The notes below the pieces were generated by a model. It did not search any database. It was given only the letters and a program-made list of their open reading frames with translations, and was not told where the DNA came from. From assembly GCF_001510895.1 (NCBI RefSeq), contig NZ_LPWA01000164.1, positions 1-64,000 on the forward strand: a DNA stretch of 64,000 nt, read 5' to 3'. Shown here piece by piece: positions 58,865-64,000 of this stretch (the stretch's first letter is position 1; the number at the start of each line of letters is the position of its first letter). Made by a program: the position numbers and the translations under genes. Origin of the DNA: Mesorhizobium loti. GTDB lineage: Bacteria; Pseudomonadota; Alphaproteobacteria; Rhizobiales; Rhizobiaceae.

Positions 58865-60019
58865 TTAGAACGAGCGCTGGAAGCGGAGGATGCCGCCGAC
58901 ACTGTTCTTCTTGTCGGCGTTGGTAAAGTTGCTCCAGACGCTGGGCGTGCCGAATTCACCGTAGTGATCATAGTCGACTTCGGCCGTGACCGTGAAGCCG
59001 GGAACCATGGTATAGGCGACGTTTGCCGCCACGCCATAGTTCTTCTGCTGGTCACCCGATACCTGGAGGTTGAAGGCGGTCTTGTCGTTGAACTTGTAGG
59101 TGCCGCCGGCCCAGAATGCCCACTTGCCGGCCCACTGCTTGTAGAAGCCGCGACCATGGGCGTCGATGGCGTTCCCTGCATCGTCCAGCAGGTTCTTGTC
59201 GGAGCCGTAGCCGAACATGCCGAACAGCGACAGTTCCTTGGTTACGTTGACGTCGAGGCGAACCTTGCCGGCGACTTCCTCATAGTTGCTGTCGTAAGCA
59301 ACGACGCCGGTGATCGCACCCCAGTCCTGCTTGTACTTCACACCGCCGACGACATGGGGGACGTAGCTGTCGATCGTGCCGACCACGCCAGAGCCTTCTT
59401 CGAGCGAGGCCACGGCCGAGAAGCCGTTGCCGGCGTCGAAGTAGTACTGCACGACGTTGGTGTCGAAGCTGCCATAGGGGACGATCGTATCCTGGATCAC
59501 GTTGCCGGCGTAGCCGACGAACGTGTCGAAGGCCGATTCGTCCTTACCGACGCGGAGACCGCCGAGCTGGATCCAGGCAAATTTCACCGTGACGCCCTTG
59601 TCGACCGCGGGATTGCCCGCGGCGAGGCTGCCATAGCCGTTGCTATTGCCGAAGTTGAAGCGCATTTCCGTGTAGGTCTTCAAGGTGCCGAGTTCGGTTT
59701 CCTGGCCGGTCCAGGTCTTGAAGGTGAAGCGGGTGTTCTTCTTCCAGGTGCCCTGCTGGCCACCGTCTTGGTGGTCGAAGGATTTCGCGCCATCGAACGA
59801 GCCGACGTCGCCGAGGCCGATGTCGTAACGGACATAGCCACCGATGCGCAGGCAGGTTTCGGTGCCGGGGATGTAGAAGTAGCCGGCCCCGTAGACGTCG
59901 CAGATCTTGACGTATTCGGCCGGTTCCGGCTCGGCGACGGTGACCGCGTCGGCGGCGCGGGCGCCCGAAACTGCGATCAGCGCCGCAGCGGAGCCGAGTA
60001 GAAGGCTCTTGATGTTCAT
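58865..60019 (-). CDS. Porin of the Omp2b/RopA family
   Basis: The 384-aa outer-membrane protein has a clear signal peptide (MNIKSLLLGSAAALIAVSGARA) and the conserved start AEYVKICDVYGAGYFYIPGTETCLRIGGYVRYD with the two cysteines typical of the alphaproteobacterial porin_2 family. It alternates short amphipathic strands of a 16-stranded trimeric barrel and ends in Phe (LRFQRSF), the usual assembly signal. It allows diffusion of small hydrophilic solutes. The long AT-rich upstream region suggests strong or regulated transcription. Confidence 0.93.
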   Translation of the reverse strand: MNIKSLLLGSAAALIAVSGARAADAVTVAEPEPAEYVKICDVYGAGYFYIPGTETCLRIGGYVRYDIGLGDVGSFDGAKSFDHQDGGQQGTWKKNTRFTFKTWTGQETELGTLKTYTEMRFNFGNSNGYGSLAAGNPAVDKGVTVKFAWIQLGGLRVGKDESAFDTFVGYAGNVIQDTIVPYGSFDTNVVQYYFDAGNGFSAVASLEEGSGVVGTIDSYVPHVVGGVKYKQDWGAITGVVAYDSNYEEVAGKVRLDVNVTKELSLFGMFGYGSDKNLLDDAGNAIDAHGRGFYKQWAGKWAFWAGGTYKFNDKTAFNLQVSGDQQKNYGVAANVAYTMVPGFTVTAEVDYDHYGEFGTPSVWSNFTNADKKNSVGGILRFQRSF

Positions 60020-60400
60020 TTTCTTGAATCTCCAGTCAAAGGTTCAAGACAGGCCTGACAAGCCATCCGGCTTTTGCCACCCCCGTCCCCATCATTGAAA
60101 AAGTCGCGCACCGGCGCCGCTTCTTCGCCCTCGACATGACCCAATTGGCGATTGCGTACAACAGAGATTGTGACCGGAAAGCGGCTTTTCGGCGCTTAGA
60201 AAAGTCTTGTTGCGCAAATATCACGTCACATATTTGCAAAAATGGCACATATTGCACAGAATATACGAAAAGCACGTAAATCTAAGCTGATAAACGTGCC
60301 AAATGTGCCATTTATTACAGTTTTATGACAGAAAGATAACCCACTAATATCTTGGTAGCGCGACGCGACAACAGACGCGGGCGATGTTGGAAATCGCGGA
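60020..60400. promoter_or_regulatory. AT-rich region upstream of the porin with nested inverted repeats
   Basis: This 381-base gap is far more AT-rich than its surroundings. AATGGCACAT at 60241-60250 is mirrored by ATGTGCCATT at 60303-60312, each extended by a nearby TTGCAC or GTGCCAA. TTGCGCAAATAT and ATATTTGCAA form another pair at about 60210-60239. No open frame of note is present. The repeats look like operator sites for porin control, which is inference. Confidence 0.55.
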
Positions 60401-61102
60401 TCAGGAGAGGGTGCGCGCGACGCGAACCACATCCTCGATCATGTCCTCGCGCAGCATTTCGATGGGGGTACGACCGTTCAGTTCGGCGGACGGGCGCGTG
60501 AGCCAGAACCAGGCCAGCCTTGGATTGGTGATCGCCGCCAACACCTCGCTTATGCCCGGAGCCGGCCTGCCGTCGACGAACTGCGCGAGCGGGAAGACAT
60601 GCTTGCGGCCGCCCTTGCGAAGCGCAACGACCTCGCCGCGCCTTTGCCAGCGATGCAGCGTCGAACGCGGTATGCGGAATCGCTCTTCCAGATAGGTCGA
60701 CCCGGCGACCTCGCCGGCCCAGTCTTCGATGAGCATCGACTGGAGCTCGGAAGCTCGCTCGGCCAATGGCCGGGAAGCATGCTTGCGGGCCCCGATTGTC
60801 GGGTTTTCGTCCGTGCTTTCGGTGCCTGCCTCGGCGCGCGCGATCTTTTCCGCCATCGTGCGGAAAAACTCGGACGTCAGCTCGGTCCAGCCGCCTTTCA
60901 GGGAGGTGATCGCAAGCCGCTGTGCCTGGGGCAGGAAGGGAAGGGCGGCTGCAACCGCGCCAGCCATCGCGCTGGCGGAAACCAGGGCTTCCGCATCCAG
61001 CAGGACGCCATGCTGCATCAGCGCCTGCTGCGCGGCGCCGGCCACGAGGTCTGCCAAGGCCTCTTGCGAAATTCCTTCAGGCGGATTCTGAAATCTGGTC
61101 AT
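60401..61102 (-). CDS. MbcA/ParS/Xre-type protein with C-terminal toxin-binding-like domain
   Basis: The 233-aa protein has a helical N-terminal half, a MerR/HTH-like segment (STYLEERFRIPRSTLHRWQRRGEVVALRKGGRKHVFPLAQF) and a C-terminal domain (VLAAITNPRLAWFWLTRPSAELNGRTPIEMLREDMIEDVVRVAR) resembling the MbcA/ParS/Xre antitoxin C-terminus. In typical modules that domain binds a RES toxin, but none lies next to it. It is probably a stand-alone regulator. Its gene ends just upstream of the porin control region. The function is uncertain. Confidence 0.7.
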   Translation of the reverse strand: MTRFQNPPEGISQEALADLVAGAAQQALMQHGVLLDAEALVSASAMAGAVAAALPFLPQAQRLAITSLKGGWTELTSEFFRTMAEKIARAEAGTESTDENPTIGARKHASRPLAERASELQSMLIEDWAGEVAGSTYLEERFRIPRSTLHRWQRRGEVVALRKGGRKHVFPLAQFVDGRPAPGISEVLAAITNPRLAWFWLTRPSAELNGRTPIEMLREDMIEDVVRVARTLS

Positions 61103-61324
61103 GCATCTGTCTTGCGCGCCGCGCGCTCCTCCCCCTAGCCGCGGCTGGTTTTTGAACGGCTACAACGGAAAGCGGCAATCGCAACGGCAACAGACGCAGC
61201 GACCGTAAAGGTTGCTGTCTTGCATCTTGGCACCCCAACTGCTGTGGGCATCCCGAAATGTCAGTCACGGAAACCCCATGATGCGTGTAGGGGCGCTCTA
61301 TGACAGCCGCGCGACAGGTCGCAC

Positions 61325-61580
61325 ATTTCCCTTCTCCCATTGTGGGGTGAGCAGCCGGTTCGCGAAGCGAATTCATCGTGCCAGTGGCACGATGAAAGGC
61401 CGGCGAACGCCGGGACGCTGCGAAGCAGCGGGGACCCGGCAGGTGGATCGGCGCGAAGCGCCGAGACGGATGAGGGGTGTTCCAGCTTGGCGCCAACTTA
61501 CCCCTCGCCCGGATTGCCAACCGATTTGCGATGGGCAATTCGGGGCAATCCGACCTCTCCCACAAGGAGAGGTAAGAGGC
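61325..61580. repeat. Mosaic of several small palindromes
   Basis: At least five hairpins follow each other: TCATCGTGCC/GGCACGATGA around AGT, CGGCG-type stems, TCGGCGC/GCGCCGA around GAA, ATTGCC/GGCAAT and CCTCTCC/GGAGAGG. It ends two bases before the stop of the PfkB kinase gene. It has no coding potential and no regular spacing, so it is not a CRISPR array. The 220 bases before it (61103-61324) hold nothing recognised. Confidence 0.75.
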
Positions 61581-61581
61581 G

Positions 61582-62574
61582 CTAAACCAGCCCGGCCTGT
61601 TCGGCCTCGCGGCGCAGATTCTGCCTCGGCCGCGGACCGATCTGCTGGATCACCAGCCCGGCCGCCAGCGAGCCGAGATCGCCGCACTCCTGGAGGCTGC
61701 GGCCGCTCGTGTAGCCGTAGAGGAAGCCGGCGGCATAGAGGTCTCCGGCGCCGGTCGTGTCGACCAGTTCCTTGATCTGCGTCGCATGAATAGTGACGGT
61801 CTCGTCGCCGCGCACGATCACCGAGCCCTTTTCCGAGCGGGTGACGGCGGCGATCTTGCAGTCCTTGCGGATCGCCGCCAGCGCTTCCTCGAACGAGGAG
61901 GTCTGGTAGAGCGATTTGATCTCGTGGCTGTTGGCGAAAACGATGTCGACCGTGCCCGAGCGCATCAGATCGAGGAACTCGTCGCGATAGCGGTCGACGC
62001 AGAAGGAATCCGACAGCGTCATCGACACTTCGCGCCCGGCGGCATGCGCGAGCCGCGCGGTCTGCCGGATCGCTTCCTTGGCGCGCGGCGGGTCCCACAG
62101 ATAGCCCTCGAAATAGGTGACCTTGGCGCCGGCGGCCTTGTCGGCCTCGACGTCTTCCGGCCCGAGCTCGACGCAGGCGCCGAGATAGGTGTTCATCGAG
62201 CGCTCGCCGTCCGGCGTAACGAAGATCATCGAGCGCGCCGTCGGCGGTTCGCCCTGGAGCGGCTTGGTGTCGAAGGCCACGCCCTGGGCGTGGATGTCGT
62301 GGGTGTAGATATCGCCAAGCGCATCGTTCGACACCTTGCCAAAGAAAGCGGCACGGCCGCCGAAGCTCGCCACGCCCGCCGCCGTGTTGCCGGCACTGCC
62401 GCCCGAAGCCTCGATCGCCGGCCCCATGCGGCTGTAGAGCAGTTCGGCGCGCCTGGTGTCGATGAGGTTCATCGCGCCCTTGATGATGCCGTTGGTTTCG
62501 AGAAAGGTCTCGTCGCACTGGGCGATGATGTCGACAATGGCATTGCCGATGCAAAGCACGTCATATTCCGGCAT
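61582..62574 (-). CDS. PfkB family carbohydrate/nucleoside kinase (adenosine kinase-like)
   Basis: The 330-aa protein has the PfkB layout: N-terminal YDVLCIGNAIVDIIAQ, EASGGSAGNTAAGVASFGG with the first substrate-binding signature, NSHEIKSLY, and the second signature DTTGAGDLYAAGFLYGY with catalytic Asp. The closest resemblance is to rhizobial proteins annotated as adenosine kinase, which make AMP from adenosine, but related sugars cannot be excluded. The ATG at 62574 follows GGAGAC. Confidence 0.88.
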   Translation of the reverse strand: MPEYDVLCIGNAIVDIIAQCDETFLETNGIIKGAMNLIDTRRAELLYSRMGPAIEASGGSAGNTAAGVASFGGRAAFFGKVSNDALGDIYTHDIHAQGVAFDTKPLQGEPPTARSMIFVTPDGERSMNTYLGACVELGPEDVEADKAAGAKVTYFEGYLWDPPRAKEAIRQTARLAHAAGREVSMTLSDSFCVDRYRDEFLDLMRSGTVDIVFANSHEIKSLYQTSSFEEALAAIRKDCKIAAVTRSEKGSVIVRGDETVTIHATQIKELVDTTGAGDLYAAGFLYGYTSGRSLQECGDLGSLAAGLVIQQIGPRPRQNLRREAEQAGLV

Positions 62575-62842
62575 CAATGTCTCCGCCAACGACTGCCGGC
62601 TTTCTGCCATGCCGGCCGGGCGCGGGTCTAGCGACTTGCGGCCGCTTTGCCTACCCCGAAAATCGGCACCTTGCTGTCGTACCGACCTTGGCCGGTCTTA
62701 TTCGCCGGCTGCGGCAGCGTTCGCAGCGAACTGGCCCATAACAGTCGCATCGCTCCTGGCTATGGTTTCACCGTCATCGAAACATTTCCGCTCGGTCGTG
62801 AGCTAGAAGCGGATCGCTTAGGCTGAAGGCACGAACCACAAG

Positions 62843-63744
62843 ATGTCCGAGAAGACCGAAATGACCACGGAACTGGCTCTGCTCGGGGTGCTGGCGGTGC
62901 TGTGGGGCGCGTCCTACACCTTCATCAAGATCGGCGTCGAGACGATTCCGCCGATTACCTTCATCGCGGGCCGCACTTTGATCGCCGGCGGCGTTCTGCT
63001 TGCAGTCATCCGCTGGCGCGGCCTCGCCATGCCGTGGGATGTGGTCAACTGGCGCCGCTTCATGTTCCAGGCCTGTCTCAACAGCGTCATTCCGTTCACG
63101 CTGATCGCCGCCGCCGAGCGTTCGATCGATGCCGGTCTTGCGACGATCCTCAACGCGACATCGCCGATCTTCACCTTCCTGCTGACGGCGCTGATCACCC
63201 GCCACGAACCGGTGACGCTGCGCAAGCTGGTCGGCGTCGGCGCGGCATTGCCGGCATTTGCCTGATCGTCGGCACCGAGGCGCTTGGCGGGCTCAGCCAT
63301 CAATTGTGGGCGCAGCTTGCCGTCATCGCCGCTACCGTCAGCTATGCCGGTGCCGCCATATTCGGGCGCAACTTCAGGGGGTTAGATCCGATGCTGCCGG
63401 CGGCCGGATCGATGATCTGCGGCGCCGCGATCCTGATTCCCTTGAGCCTCGTCTTCGACCGGCCTTGGACATTGACGCCGTCGACGGCGTCCATCCTGGC
63501 TCTCCTCGGGCTTTCAGTCTTCTCGACCGCGCTCGCCTTCTCGATTTTCTTCCGGCTCATCCACACGCTTGGTTCGGTCGGCACGACCTCGCAGGCCTAT
63601 CTGCGCGTGCCGATCGGCGTCGGCATCGGCGCCGTCTTCCTCGGCGAAAGCCTCGGGCCGACGGCCTGGCTCGGTATGGCCTTTGTCGTCGTCGGCGTTG
63701 CCGCCATGACCATTCCGGCTCGTCAGACCAGGCTCGCTCGATAG
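62843..63744 (+). CDS. EamA/DMT family transporter, frameshifted
   Basis: A ten-helix drug/metabolite transporter of about 300 aa. The N-terminal repeat begins ALLGVLAVLWGASYTFIKIGV. One base is missing near 63241-63244; restoring G gives LVGVGAGIAGICLIVGTEAL and joins the second EamA repeat, which ends VVVGVAAMTIPARQTRLAR. The substrate is unknown. Start ATG 62843 or 62861. The 268 bases upstream hold no recognised signal. Confidence 0.85.
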
Positions 63745-63809
63745 TTGCGCCGATCAAAAAGCCTGCCTATGTCGGGGGCACCTTTCTCGATGAGGGGCTT
63801 GGACCTGCC

Positions 63810-64000
63810 GTGATCCTCGACGCCGCCCGCGCCGCCGCCAGCCGGTTGTTCTCTCCGGAATTTCGATCGGTCTTCCTGAAGACGCTTGGGCTCACCGTGT
63901 TGGCGCTGGTAGCGCTGTGGTTCGCAATCAGCAGCCTGTTCGAATGGCTGGCGCTGCCGTGGATCGACGCGCTGCTGCCCGGCCTGCCGGCTTGGGCCGG
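63810..64000 (+). CDS. EI24/CysZ-like membrane protein, 5-prime part
   Basis: The frame starts with GTG at 63810 and runs off the window. The visible 63 residues (MILDAARAAASRLFSPEFRSVF..., then a hydrophobic helix LTVLALVALWFAISSLF and LALPWIDALLPGL) match the N-terminus of EI24 domain proteins, a group that includes the sulfate permease CysZ. It lies 65 bases after the DMT gene. Family assignment rests on the N-terminal pattern only. Confidence 0.65.
   Translation, partial: MILDAARAAASRLFSPEFRSVFLKTLGLTVLALVALWFAISSLFEWLALPWIDALLPGLPAWA

Noticed and set aside
60401..61102. Complete toxin-antitoxin module
   Set aside because: Only the antitoxin-like half is visible; no toxin frame lies adjacent on either strand.
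61325..61580. CRISPR-like array
   Set aside because: The units are different palindromes without equal repeats or spacers, and there are no cas genes.

Overview
The window looks like chromosomal DNA of an alphaproteobacterium in the Rhizobiales, most likely Mesorhizobium or a close relative. The basis is high-GC coding sequence on both strands, an ActS/ActR redox pair, an MmcB-type repair protein, an Omp2b/RopA-type porin, one clear EcfG-type stress promoter (GGAAC-N16-CGTT), and many small palindromic repeats of the kind common in rhizobial intergenic DNA. No rRNA, tRNA, CRISPR array or transposase was recognised.

Layout. 0-4.1 kb: metallophosphoesterase, acyltransferase, propionyl-CoA synthetase. 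4.2-6.4 kb: a compact lasso-like RiPP locus (31-aa precursor, PqqD-like leader-binding protein, B2 transglutaminase-fold protease, HprK-like kinase) with no lasso cyclase and no acidic residue in the predicted core. 6.4-12.1 kb: a GntR-controlled aromatic catabolism operon (FAH-family hydrolase, two-domain extradiol dioxygenase, FAD monooxygenase, C-C-type alpha/beta hydrolase). 12.2-13.3 kb: a nucleotidyltransferase of the type that accompanies kinase-containing lasso loci. 13.3-25.1 kb: one long minus-strand unit joining a binding-protein-dependent ABC importer with an ATP-type and a PTS-type dihydroxyacetone kinase, plus a small HTH protein. 25.3-34.1 kb: PIG-L deacetylase, DMT exporter, HrpB helicase, ActS/ActR, NhaA between two copies of one repeat, MmcB. 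34.1-36.3 kb: an accessory stretch with a 27-bp perfect inverted repeat, a stress-promoter gene and several unknown small or membrane proteins. 36.3-47.2 kb: CueR-like regulator, L,D-transpeptidase, NfuA-type protein, glycogen-debranching-type glucosidase, universal stress protein, trpS, murJ, glnD. 47.3-53.4 kb: copper ATPase, DUF305 protein, aldo/keto reductase, MBL hydrolase, TetR regulator, SnoaL-like protein. 53.5-64 kb: mutS, maeB, porin, MbcA/Xre-type protein, PfkB kinase, DMT transporter, start of an EI24/CysZ-type gene.

A strong technical signal runs through the window. About fifteen reading frames, including trpS and maeB, are broken, and each is repaired by adding exactly one base. 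This looks like deletion-biased sequencing error rather than gene decay. Those genes are annotated across the break.

The most interesting biology is the cyclase-less RiPP locus with its kinase and separated nucleotidyltransferase. Next come the dual DHA-kinase operon with its embedded HTH protein, the palindromic element carried in frame inside hrpB, and the inverted-repeat stress-promoter module at 34.1-34.6 kb.
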